64,000 nt of DNA from Christensenella sp. UBA4675 (GTDB lineage Bacteria > Bacillota > Clostridia > Christensenellales > Borkfalkiaceae): positions 123,393-187,392 of the forward strand of contig DHLF01000005.1 of NCBI GenBank assembly GCA_002405165.1, read 5' to 3'. The translations under genes and the position numbers were made by a program. Under the pieces are notes generated by a model, which saw nothing but the letters and a program-made list of their open reading frames with translations, was not told where the DNA came from and ran no database searches. This document shows, piece after piece, positions 8,360-15,984 of the stretch (position 1 is its first letter; each line of letters begins with the position of its first letter).

Positions 8360-8616
8360 TACGATTTTTTCCTTAACCCGAGCTCCCTAGCTCTTTCTTC
8401 TATCGTTTCGTCTAAAAGCCATCTCTCTATTTCGTCTTCCGTATTGTTTTTTTGCTCTTGTAAAAGCGATATTTCTTTTTCAAGCCTAGACAGTTCTCTT
8501 TTTCTTACGCCTATTCTTATCGCTTGATATATTGCTATACTCAAAAACAATACTAACATTACTATTGCAATCGACACCGCCGACTTTAACGCCCTTTCTC
8601 TTTTTTCGTTTGTCAT
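8359..8616 (-). CDS. divIC: Septum formation initiator DivIC/FtsB-like
   Basis: An 85-residue bitopic membrane protein. A short basic cytoplasmic N-terminus is followed by one membrane segment (about 15-32) and an outside coiled coil rich in Leu, Glu and Lys (about 37-65). The end, IEERARELGL, is typical of DivIC/FtsB. It would act in the FtsL-FtsQ-DivIC complex at the division site. The start at 8616 has AAAGG upstream. Its first 131 bp lie inside the reading frame of yabQ. Its place directly after yabP and yabQ is the same as in Bacillus, which decides DivIC over other small coiled-coil proteins. Confidence 0.85.
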   Translation of the reverse strand: MTNEKRERALKSAVSIAIVMLVLFLSIAIYQAIRIGVRKRELSRLEKEISLLQEQKNNTEDEIERWLLDETIEERARELGLRKKS

Positions 8617-8959
8617 TATTTTTTACCTTTTTAGTTAGTTTTATTTTTTTTATAATAAAATTATAACTTTTATTTACAAAAAAAGCAACGACTTTGTGAA
8701 AACTTTTAACGTAAAAGAAAAATCCTATTACTACTCCTACGCATAGATATAACCTTAAATTAGGAAAACTTAATTTTACAGAATAATATAGAAATAAAAC
8801 CGATAAACATGCGAAAAACAAAAAATCTCTTACGCCGTTTATTATTTGATTTTTAAACGCAAACGTTAAAACGTAAAAAATTTCGTATATTACTCCGCTT
8901 ATTATCCCAAACGCCACGCATAAGAGAAAAAAGTTTATTTGATTAAACGTAACAAACAC
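8486..8959 (-). CDS. yabQ: Spore cortex biosynthesis protein YabQ
   Basis: A 157-residue protein with several hydrophobic segments in its first 95 residues and a long basic tail. In Bacillus YabQ is needed for spore cortex formation and localises to the membranes around the forespore. The assignment rests on the membrane pattern at the start (FLLCVAFGIISGVIYEIFYV) and on the order yabP-yabQ-divIC. The last 43 residues are read from DNA that also encodes the start of divIC, an unusually long overlap of 131 bp. That tail is rich in Lys and Asn and may be an unselected extension. Confidence 0.8.
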   Translation of the reverse strand: MFVTFNQINFFLLCVAFGIISGVIYEIFYVLTFAFKNQIINGVRDFLFFACLSVLFLYYSVKLSFPNLRLYLCVGVVIGFFFYVKSFHKVVAFFVNKSYNFIIKKIKLTKKVKNNDKRKKRKGVKVGGVDCNSNVSIVFEYSNISSDKNRRKKKRTV

Positions 8960-9213
8960 TATTTAACCAACCTTTTAAAGAAATTTCCTGCGGTTTTATT
9001 TTGGTAAATAACTCTATTTATTTCTCCGTCAGCCATAAAATTTCCAGATTGTTTTTGAAAATTTACAACCTTTAAATTTTGCCCGTAAATTATTATTCTT
9101 TTGCCGTTTACAAGTTTTAATCTTATTTCCTTATCGGAAAATCCGTCTACCTCCCCGACGGCGGTTGCCGACAATCTTTTTTGATTTTCAATTGTTAAAG
9201 TATGTTCTCCCAT
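8959..9213 (-). CDS. yabP: Sporulation protein YabP
   Basis: An 84-residue protein typical of YabP: HTLTIENQKRLSATAVGEVD, then FSDKEIRLKLVNGKRIIIYG and a GEINRVIY end region. YabP acts in the mother cell during spore coat and cortex assembly. The ATG at 9213 has AGGAGG upstream (near 9221-9226). The stop overlaps the ATG of yabQ. It is the first gene of the operon yabP-yabQ-divIC-ppx-protease. TATAAT at 9232-9237 is visible without a good -35, which fits use of another sigma factor. Confidence 0.9.
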   Translation of the reverse strand: MGEHTLTIENQKRLSATAVGEVDGFSDKEIRLKLVNGKRIIIYGQNLKVVNFQKQSGNFMADGEINRVIYQNKTAGNFFKRLVK

Positions 9214-9261
9214 AAAAACGCCTCCTTTTACATTATATTAGAAAAACGCCTTTTAAAGAAC

Positions 9262-9295
9262 AAAAAAACTTGCTTAAATTAAGCAAGCTTTTTTT
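9262..9295 (-). terminator. Bidirectional-looking terminator after the ROK kinase gene
   Basis: CTTGCTT (9269-9275) pairs with AAGCAAG (9281-9287), flanked by seven A on one side and seven T on the other. The minus-strand U-tract ends the nrdR-GH2-ROK operon. The stop of the kinase gene lies 2 bp away. Confidence 0.85.
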
Positions 9296-9296
9296 A

Positions 9297-10658
9297 TTAT
9301 ATTTTTACAAGCGAAGCGCTTGCGATAGACTGTCCTACGCGTTTTGATTTTTCGTCGGGAAGTATTAAATCTATTTCTAAATTAAATTCTTCTTTTAAAA
9401 CTTTTTTAGCGTTGTCTACTATTATTTGTCCCGCTCTGCCCGACACTACTCTCCCCATTATAAGTAGGTGCTTCATGCCGTAGAACTTGTGATAAAACGG
9501 CAACGTATAACCTAAGAAAATTCCTATATTTTCGTAAATTTCTTCGGCTAATTTATCGCCTTTTTCAAGTAATGACTGAACTAACGATAATTTCTCCGCT
9601 TTGGTTAGTTTTTCGTCGAATTTTTTACCCGCGTTTTCGTAAAGCCTGATAACTGCGTCTTGAGAAAAATATTTACACCCTACGCCTTTATCCGTACTCC
9701 ATTCGTCTACTTCCGCGTTTTCGTTTAAATCTACGGGGCAAAAAGCAAGTTCGCTAATCCAACCGTTTATATCGCCTTTTTCGTTGATATAACCTACGGC
9801 TTCGCTTGTTCCCATAGCCATTCCCATAACGGATTTTAAACCTAAACTCATACTGCCCGCTAAAGCGGTAATATCGCCGTCGTTGGCAACCGCGTAAGGT
9901 ACGTTAGGAAAAGTTTTTTCTATTACGTTTACAAACGCCTTTTGGCACTTTTCTAAGCAATTCGTTTTATCTACACCCAAAAACAAGCTGGAAACCATTA
10001 AACAGTCGTCTATTATAACGCCTGCGCTGGAAACGCCTATGGCGTCTACCTTGCCTAAATGACTTTTAGCTTTATTTAAACCTTTTTCTATCATTTCGTA
10101 ATGATAATCGGGATTAGTTTGCGTTTTGGGATTCCAAACAATTTCTTCGCTGTAAATCGCTTGCCCGTCAACTACGGCGCAAATTTTAAAATCGCTTCCC
10201 CCGGCGTCGAACCCGATACGGTTTCCGTTTGTGTGTCCGCCCAAACTTACGGGGTTTTCTTTTGAAATAAAAGTTTCGTCGGAATATATTACTTCGAAAT
10301 CTTTTAGATAACAAGTAGACATAAACTCGTTATCAAACGCTCTTTCCCCGGTTTTGGAATAAGCTCGTTTAAGTTTTTCGTATAAAACGGGCGAACCTTT
10401 AACAAAAATTTTATACCCGCCGACTATCCATAAAACGGCTTTCACCATCCTTTCGACTATTCTATAATTTTCTTCGTCAGCGACCCCGTCGGGATAAACG
10501 GGCATACTGAAAACATAGTTATATCCTTTATTTCTTTCAACACATACCGAAACGCTTGCGTTTGAACCAAAAGATTTAACCTTTTTTATAAAGTCGTTAT
10601 ATTCGACAATTATGGGTTTAAAATTTTTGTCTAACGTCGGAATAAATTTCATTTTCAC
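9297..10658 (-). CDS. ROK-like sugar kinase / ASKHA-fold protein
   Basis: A 453-residue protein. Its first 150 residues are an extra N-terminal domain of unknown role. The kinase half begins with the phosphate loop RIGFDAGGSDFKICAVV, then AVANDGDITALAG and MGMAMGTSEAVGY. ROK kinases phosphorylate hexoses such as glucose, N-acetylglucosamine or mannose with ATP. A classic ROK zinc motif (CxCGxxGC) is not visible, so the protein is a divergent member. It starts 3 bp after the GH2 glycosidase stop, with AAGG upstream, so it may act on the sugar that enzyme releases. Substrate unknown. Confidence 0.75.
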   Translation of the reverse strand: MKMKFIPTLDKNFKPIIVEYNDFIKKVKSFGSNASVSVCVERNKGYNYVFSMPVYPDGVADEENYRIVERMVKAVLWIVGGYKIFVKGSPVLYEKLKRAYSKTGERAFDNEFMSTCYLKDFEVIYSDETFISKENPVSLGGHTNGNRIGFDAGGSDFKICAVVDGQAIYSEEIVWNPKTQTNPDYHYEMIEKGLNKAKSHLGKVDAIGVSSAGVIIDDCLMVSSLFLGVDKTNCLEKCQKAFVNVIEKTFPNVPYAVANDGDITALAGSMSLGLKSVMGMAMGTSEAVGYINEKGDINGWISELAFCPVDLNENAEVDEWSTDKGVGCKYFSQDAVIRLYENAGKKFDEKLTKAEKLSLVQSLLEKGDKLAEEIYENIGIFLGYTLPFYHKFYGMKHLLIMGRVVSGRAGQIIVDNAKKVLKEEFNLEIDLILPDEKSKRVGQSIASASLVKI

Positions 10659-10661
10659 CTT

Positions 10662-12425
10662 TTATTTGGAATGAATTCTTTTTAATTCTTCGATAGGTAA
10701 TTTAGGTTTTCTGTCAATTGTTAAAAGTCCGTTAATTTCTTGCATTACGTCCGTTAATTGAGTTACGCAGAATCCGCTTATGCTCTTACATGCGTAAATT
10801 CCGTCCGTAGTGTCTTCGTAACGTTTTAAGTATTGTTCTACGGTGGTAACTCTATCGCCGTATCCCCACGCTTCTTTTTCTCCGCCCGAAAACGCTATTC
10901 CCGCATATTCCGACAAAATTACAGGTTGACCTTCGTAATGATAGCCGTTTGCAAATACTTGACGGTTTGACCTAGATTGACTTACGCTGTTAGCACATCT
11001 TTCCTCTATATTGCCGTATTTTCTTACCATTTCGCTTCCGCAAGAAGCATAATCGTGTATGGTAACTATATCGCTCTTCGTATGTTCCCAACCGTCGTTA
11101 GAAATAACGAATTTTGTTTGATCTAACGCTTTTACAAGATAATAAGCGGATAACGTAAACGCTTGTTGTTTTTTATCGTCTAAAACGTGCATTATACCCC
11201 AACTTTCGTTAAAGCATACCCACGTCATAATGGACGGATGCGATTTATATTGACGAACTATTTCTAACCATTCGTCCATAACCCTTTCTACTTCTTCGTC
11301 TCTAAATTCGTAAGGAGAAGGCATTTCGCACCATGCGTATAACCCCATTACGTCGCAGTAATAGTAAAATCTTTCGTCTTCTATCTTTTGATGTTTTCTT
11401 ACGCCGTTAAATCCCATTTCTTTCATTAAGCGTACGTCTTGTATAATTTCTTCGTCGCTCTTAGGCGTTAAATCGCTATCAGGAAAATATCCTTGGTCTA
11501 AAACCATACGGAAATAAACGGGGTCGTTATTTACAAGTATTTCTTGTCCCCTTGTCGTATATCTTGAAATAGCAGTATAAGAACCTATCTCGTCTATTAT
11601 TTTTCCGTTTTTCTTTAATAAAATCTCTACGTCGTATAAATTAGGAGAATGATGATACCACCATTGTACTCCCCACCAATCTTTGGTGTTTAATAAATTT
11701 AACGTGAGTTTATCTATTTTTTGTACGATTTTCTTTTCGACGGACGCAATTTTTTGCCCCCTGAAAGAAGCCGAAATTTCTATGGATAAATCTTCCGAAA
11801 TATTAGCGACTTCGTATTCGAAAATAACCGCGTCTTCGCAAAAAGACGAAGAAGAAGTTAAAGTTTTAACGTAACTTAAAGACACTTCTTCCGCCCAAAC
11901 GGTTTTCCAAATACCCGTAGTGTCGGTATACCAACAGCCGTAATTTTCGTCCGCGCAACGTTGTTTTCCACGCGGTTGATATCTATCGTAACTGTCTTCG
12001 CACTTTACTACTATTATATTCTCAGATTTTAAAAAGTTCGTAATATCGAAAGAAAATCTAGTGTAAGCTCCTCTATGCGTTCCGACGAGTTCTCCGTTTA
12101 CATACACTTTGGTTACGTAGTCTGCCCCTTCGAAATTAAGTATCAATCTTTTCCCGCTTTTTTTGGAATATGATAATTTTTTTAGATACCAAACGTTTTC
12201 ACAGGGCTTTTGTTCGTTAATTCCGCTAGCCTTTGTCTGATAAACGTAAGGAACGATTATTTTTTTGTCGAAAGAAGTTTTTTTATACCATTTTTCTTTA
12301 TCTCCTACGTTTTCGTAGTCGAACGCAAAGTCCCATTCTCCGTTTAAGTTAATGAAACTTTTTCTGACCATTTGCGGTCTTGGATAGTTGTCGATATGAC
12401 ATTTAGGTAAGTTTAATTGTTGCAT
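10662..12425 (-). CDS. Glycoside hydrolase family 2 enzyme (beta-galactosidase/beta-glucuronidase type)
   Basis: A 587-residue protein starting at the ATG at 12425, which has GGAGG 4 nt upstream; a longer frame begins 24 codons earlier without a ribosome site. The order is an N-terminal sugar-binding jelly roll (LNGEWDFAFDYE; FEGADYVTKVYVNG), an immunoglobulin-like linker and a TIM barrel. The acid/base is Glu407 in CFNESWG and the likely nucleophile is Glu506 in VILSEYAG. No signal peptide is seen, so it works in the cytoplasm on imported oligosaccharides. It lies between a small lipoprotein and a ROK-like kinase. Whether it acts on galactosides, glucuronides or mannosides cannot be read off. 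Confidence 0.9.
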   Translation of the reverse strand: MQQLNLPKCHIDNYPRPQMVRKSFINLNGEWDFAFDYENVGDKEKWYKKTSFDKKIIVPYVYQTKASGINEQKPCENVWYLKKLSYSKKSGKRLILNFEGADYVTKVYVNGELVGTHRGAYTRFSFDITNFLKSENIIVVKCEDSYDRYQPRGKQRCADENYGCWYTDTTGIWKTVWAEEVSLSYVKTLTSSSSFCEDAVIFEYEVANISEDLSIEISASFRGQKIASVEKKIVQKIDKLTLNLLNTKDWWGVQWWYHHSPNLYDVEILLKKNGKIIDEIGSYTAISRYTTRGQEILVNNDPVYFRMVLDQGYFPDSDLTPKSDEEIIQDVRLMKEMGFNGVRKHQKIEDERFYYYCDVMGLYAWCEMPSPYEFRDEEVERVMDEWLEIVRQYKSHPSIMTWVCFNESWGIMHVLDDKKQQAFTLSAYYLVKALDQTKFVISNDGWEHTKSDIVTIHDYASCGSEMVRKYGNIEERCANSVSQSRSNRQVFANGYHYEGQPVILSEYAGIAFSGGEKEAWGYGDRVTTVEQYLKRYEDTTDGIYACKSISGFCVTQLTDVMQEINGLLTIDRKPKLPIEELKRIHSK

Positions 12426-12439
12426 AATTCCTCCGTATT

Positions 12440-12739
12440 TTATACGTTTATTATTATATAAGGCGAATCGACGTAATACTTGCCGTCGCCTACGCATTTT
12501 ATTTTAATTTCTCCATGGTAATCGTCCGGATAAAAAAGACAATTTACCGTTAAAGATATAACTTTGTTTGCATAAGCTATTTCGTAACTATCGGCTTTTA
12601 AACAAATTTCCCATTCTAAATATCCTTGCTTATTTTCGGTTATTTTGGGTTCGGGTAATTGATACGGCACGATTTTCTCTTTACAAGAAGCAAAGATTAT
12701 TACAAAAATCAGCGTAATGCAAACTAATAACTTTTTCAT
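12440..12739 (-). CDS. Small lipoprotein of unknown function
   Basis: A 99-residue protein with a clear lipoprotein signal: MKKLL, a hydrophobic stretch, and the lipobox FASC with Cys19. The mature 80 residues are rich in beta-forming residues (GYLEWEI, DSYEIAYANK), like one fibronectin type III fold, but I cannot confirm this. Its ATG overlaps the nrdR stop (ATGA), so translation is probably coupled. I do not recognise a family. Confidence 0.65.
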   Translation of the reverse strand: MKKLLVCITLIFVIIFASCKEKIVPYQLPEPKITENKQGYLEWEICLKADSYEIAYANKVISLTVNCLFYPDDYHGEIKIKCVGDGKYYVDSPYIIINV

Positions 12740-13191
12740 TTCTTATTCTTTAATTGTTCTAATTCTTTAACGAACGCCGAAATGTCCGCAAATTGACGAT
12801 AAACGGAAGCAAACCTAACGTAAGCTACTTCGTCTAAGTCTTTTAAAGCTTCCATAACCATTTCGCCTATTTGTTTAGTCGTTACTTCTTGCTCCAAAGA
12901 ATTATATAATTTCTTTTGAATATCTTCTACGATTTTATCTATTTTGTACATCGGAACGGGACGCTTTTCGCAAGCTTTTACTATTCCGTTTTTAATTTTC
13001 GTGGGCGAAAAAGCTTGTCTTACTCCGTTACCCTTTACTACGAGTAACGGCGTAATTTCTATCGTTTCATAAGTCGTGAAACGCTTACCGCAATTCGTAC
13101 ATTCTCTCCTTCTTCTAATAGACGCTCCGTCTTCCGCCGAACGAGAGTCGATAACCTTGCTGTCAATACAACCGCAATAAATACACTTCAT
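12736..13191 (-). CDS. nrdR: Transcriptional repressor NrdR
   Basis: A 151-residue protein of standard length. The zinc ribbon has MKCIYCG near the start and ECTNCGKRFTTYE at about 30-42, giving the four cysteines. An ATP-cone domain follows (VVKGNGVRQAFSPTKI). NrdR senses dATP and ATP and represses ribonucleotide reductase genes by binding NrdR boxes. The gene starts a minus-strand set that continues with a lipoprotein, a GH2 enzyme and a sugar kinase, an unexpected partnership. AGGAG lies before the ATG. Confidence 0.96.
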   Translation of the reverse strand: MKCIYCGCIDSKVIDSRSAEDGASIRRRRECTNCGKRFTTYETIEITPLLVVKGNGVRQAFSPTKIKNGIVKACEKRPVPMYKIDKIVEDIQKKLYNSLEQEVTTKQIGEMVMEALKDLDEVAYVRFASVYRQFADISAFVKELEQLKNKK

Positions 13192-13237
13192 ATATTCTCC
13201 TAGGTATTAAAATTTTAATTTAAAACAAAATAATTAT

Positions 13238-13540
13238 ATGGTTATGTTTATTTTCGTAAGAATTTTATGTATAGTTTACGTCGTTGCCGTAAACGTTTAC
13301 TCTTTTTTACTTTTACGCAATCAAAAAAAGTCTGCCGAAGAAGGCGAAAAACGCATTAACGACGTCCGACTTTACGTTACCGCAATTTTAGGCGGCGGTT
13401 TAGGCGTTTACGTTGGAATGTTTTGTATGAAATATAGGTTAAACAACTTTTTTTTAATGGTTTTAATGCCGATATTCATTTGCGCAACCGCCTTTTTAGT
13501 GGTTTTCGGATTTATAAACGATTTCGGTTTTAACTTTTAA
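13238..13540 (+). CDS. DUF1294-family small membrane protein
   Basis: A 100-residue protein with three or four membrane segments. The pattern EKRINDVRLYVTAILGGGLG with a later KYRLNN matches DUF1294, whose members carry an (R)IPE..L..lallGGs.G stretch between membrane helices. Function unknown. It is the only plus-strand gene in the first 52 kb and is divergent from nrdR with just 46 bp between. No ribosome site is seen before the ATG at 13238 or before a second ATG at 13244, so the exact start is uncertain. Confidence 0.7.
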   Translation: MVMFIFVRILCIVYVVAVNVYSFLLLRNQKKSAEEGEKRINDVRLYVTAILGGGLGVYVGMFCMKYRLNNFFLMVLMPIFICATAFLVVFGFINDFGFNF

Positions 13541-13726
13541 TTTCGTTTTTATTTTAAGCAATTTAGCATAAATAAAAATTTCCTAACGACCCTTTTATTA
13601 TTATAACAAATAATTACGCCCATTTCAAGCGTTTTTTTCTTTTCGTTATCTTAAAAAAGGTATTTTTTTGACATTTAAAAATTTTAAATTTATTTTTAAG
13701 TAGTTATAACGATTTTTTCAATTAAA

Positions 13727-13755
13727 AGGCGGACTTTTTCCCAAAAAGTCCGCCT
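13727..13755 (-). terminator. Strong hairpin, probable terminator of the YlmC gene
   Basis: AGGCGGACTTTTT pairs perfectly with AAAAAGTCCGCCT over 13 bp with a 3-nt loop. The minus strand continues TTTTAATTG. It lies 77 nt after the YlmC stop. The rest of the gap 13541-13831 shows nothing further that I can support. Confidence 0.65.
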
Positions 13756-13831
13756 AATATAATGCTAAATCAAATTTTTATGAAAGTAAAAAGTTTAGGT
13801 TTTTATGAAATTATTTCTTTAAAGTTATTAT

Positions 13832-14098
13832 TTATTCGTCTACGTCGGAAACTGCTATCGTGGTGCTGTCTTTAGGGGCGTCTAATTTAACCAAAACGGT
13901 ATCTTTACCTATTTTATCCACGCAAGAAAGTTTTATTAAAAATTTATTTCCGCCCATAAACCTGCCTTCTTTAATTATAATACCGACAACCACACCTTGC
14001 GGATATGTAAAACTTACGTCGCAAACCCTACCTAATTGTTTACCGTCCGTAACGTTGATAACTGTTTTTTTCTTTAAATCACAAACGGTGAATTCCAT
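13832..14098 (-). CDS. YlmC/YmxH-family PRC-barrel protein, sporulation associated
   Basis: An 88-residue single-domain PRC-barrel protein. It starts MEFTVCDLKKKTVINVTDGK, then has LGRVCDVSFTYPQGVVVGIII, the typical form of the YlmC/YmxH group in spore formers. The fold is a small beta barrel and the molecular role is unknown; family members are tied to sporulation by their distribution. It forms its own unit between a terminator on each side. Confidence 0.8.
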   Translation of the reverse strand: MEFTVCDLKKKTVINVTDGKQLGRVCDVSFTYPQGVVVGIIIKEGRFMGGNKFLIKLSCVDKIGKDTVLVKLDAPKDSTTIAVSDVDE

Positions 14099-14198
14099 AT
14101 CTTTATCCTTTATTAAAATATATTAAAATTATTTTTAAATATTCTTAAAATTACGGTTTACGCATTAAATATAGAAAAACATATTGCTTTAACGTAAA

Positions 14199-14226
14199 AA
14201 ACGCAAAGGATTTAACCTTTGCGTTT
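14199..14226 (-). terminator. Terminator of the hydrogenase operon
   Basis: AAACGCAAAGG and CCTTTGCGTTT form an 11-bp perfect stem with a 6-nt loop. The minus strand continues with TTTTACG. It lies 18 nt after the hydA stop. Confidence 0.85.
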
Positions 14227-14243
14227 AACATGTTAAAAACTTT

Positions 14244-15974
14244 TTATTTTTTTCTATTTACGTAAGACGTATGCAAAACTTCGTGAGCCTTATGACTACC
14301 CGGTTTTTCAAACATTTCTTTGTAAACTGCGTCTACCGCGGTGGATTTATGAGATTTTCTCGCTTCACAATTTTTATCTATATCGTACAAAACGGAAGCT
14401 CTTTTTTCTCTGTAATCTACGTTTCTTCTAGTGTACGCGTCAAGTATAGGTTGACCGCCACCGTTTATACATCCGCCCGGACAGCACATAATTTCTACGA
14501 ATTGATAATCGGCTTTTCCGTCCCTTATTTCTTCGCAAATTTTTCTTGCGTTGGTAAGTCCGCTTGCAACGGCAACCTTAACTTCTTTATCGCCGACTTT
14601 GTATGCGGACTTTTTAATTCCTTCCATACCCCTTACTTCTTCGTATTCGATTTCTTCAAGGTCAGAACCCGAAACTACGTCCGCAACCGTACGGAGAGCC
14701 GCTTCCATAACTCCGCCCGAACTTCCGAAGATTACGCCTGCGCCCGTATATAATCCGAGTGGCATATCGTATTCTCCGTCGGGTAAGTCGTTAAAGATAA
14801 TTCCCATACTCTTAATGGCTCTTGCAAGTTCTCTCGTAGTTAAAACCGCGTCTACGTCGGGATAGCCCGAAGCAGACTGATCGGCTCTTAACTTTTCAAA
14901 CTTTTTAGCGGTACAAGGCATTACGGATACCACGTAAATATTTTTGGGGTCTATACCTAATTTTTCCGCATAAAACGTTTTTACTACCGCCCCGAACATT
15001 TGTTGCGGAGATTTACAAGTAGAAAGGTTAGGAATAAGTTCGGGAAAAACACCTTCTAAATACTTAATCCAACCGGGAGAACAAGAAGTTATCATAGGTA
15101 AAGTCCCGTTGTTAGAAAGTCTGCCTAACAATTCCGTTCCTTCTTCTAAAATAGTAAGGTCTGCGGCAAAGTTTACGTCGAAAACGTAATTAAAGCCCAT
15201 TAAACGCAACGCTTGAACCATTTTACCTTCTACGTTAGTTCCGATAGGATAGCCGAATTCTTCGCCTAATCCCGCCCTTACGGAAGGAGCCGCGCCTACT
15301 ACTACGACTTTTTCGGGGTCAGCCAAAGCGTTAAGAACGTTATCAACTTCGCTTCTTTCACTTAACGCGCCTACGGGGCAAACGTTTATACATTGTCCGC
15401 ACGCTACGCATTTGGTATCCGATAAAGGCTCTTCGAACGCGCACGCAACGTGAGTGGAAAATCCCCTTTTAACCGTTTCGATAACGCCTACGTCCGACAC
15501 TTTTTGACAAGTAGCTACGCATCTTCTACATAAAATACATTTATCGTTATCTCTTACTAAATAAGACGTAGAATCGTCTTGTTCGTATTCGTTAGTTACT
15601 CCGCTGAACGCCCCGAATTCGCAACCGTAATCTTTTGCAAGAGTTTGTAATTCGCACTTCCCGTCCCTTACGCAAGAAAGACATTCTTTTTTATGGTCGG
15701 ACATAATGAGTTCTAACGTGGTTTTTCTTTCTTTTCTGATTTTAGGAGTGTTAGTAAATACTTCCATTCCTTCGTTTACGGGATATACGCAAGCGGCAAC
15801 GTTGCTTCTTGCACCTTTAACTTCTACGACGCATATACGGCAAGCGCCTATTTCGTTAATTCCCTTCATATAGCAAAGGGTAGGAACGTTAATTCCGATA
15901 GACTTAGCCGCCTCTAAAATAGTCGTCCCTTCGGGTACGCTTACTGAAATATTGTTTATTTTTAAATTAACCAT
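14244..15974 (-). CDS. hydA: [FeFe] hydrogenase catalytic subunit HydA (NAD-linked, multimeric)
   Basis: A 576-residue enzyme. In order: a [2Fe-2S] domain (CYMKG...ACRICVVEV), a His/Cys cluster site (DHKKECLSCVRDGKC), two [4Fe-4S] sites (CILCRRCVATC; CVACGQCINVCP), then the H-cluster domain. H-cluster motifs are TSCSPGW, MPCTAKKFE and EIMCCPGGCINGGGQP, and a C-terminal small-subunit-like end with KAHEVLHTSY. It makes or uses H2 and, with HydB and HydC, probably couples ferredoxin and NADH by electron bifurcation. In the first motif the second Cys of TSCCPxW is Ser; I recall this form from other multimeric NAD(P)-linked enzymes. AAGGAG precedes the ATG. It is the last gene of hydC-hydB-hydA. 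Confidence 0.96.
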   Translation of the reverse strand: MVNLKINNISVSVPEGTTILEAAKSIGINVPTLCYMKGINEIGACRICVVEVKGARSNVAACVYPVNEGMEVFTNTPKIRKERKTTLELIMSDHKKECLSCVRDGKCELQTLAKDYGCEFGAFSGVTNEYEQDDSTSYLVRDNDKCILCRRCVATCQKVSDVGVIETVKRGFSTHVACAFEEPLSDTKCVACGQCINVCPVGALSERSEVDNVLNALADPEKVVVVGAAPSVRAGLGEEFGYPIGTNVEGKMVQALRLMGFNYVFDVNFAADLTILEEGTELLGRLSNNGTLPMITSCSPGWIKYLEGVFPELIPNLSTCKSPQQMFGAVVKTFYAEKLGIDPKNIYVVSVMPCTAKKFEKLRADQSASGYPDVDAVLTTRELARAIKSMGIIFNDLPDGEYDMPLGLYTGAGVIFGSSGGVMEAALRTVADVVSGSDLEEIEYEEVRGMEGIKKSAYKVGDKEVKVAVASGLTNARKICEEIRDGKADYQFVEIMCCPGGCINGGGQPILDAYTRRNVDYREKRASVLYDIDKNCEARKSHKSTAVDAVYKEMFEKPGSHKAHEVLHTSYVNRKK

Positions 15975-15984
15975 ATCTTTCTCC

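Noticed and set aside
10662..12497. Longer GH2 frame starting at 12497
   Set aside because: The extra 24 codons are basic and lack a ribosome site; GGAGG stands before the ATG at 12425.
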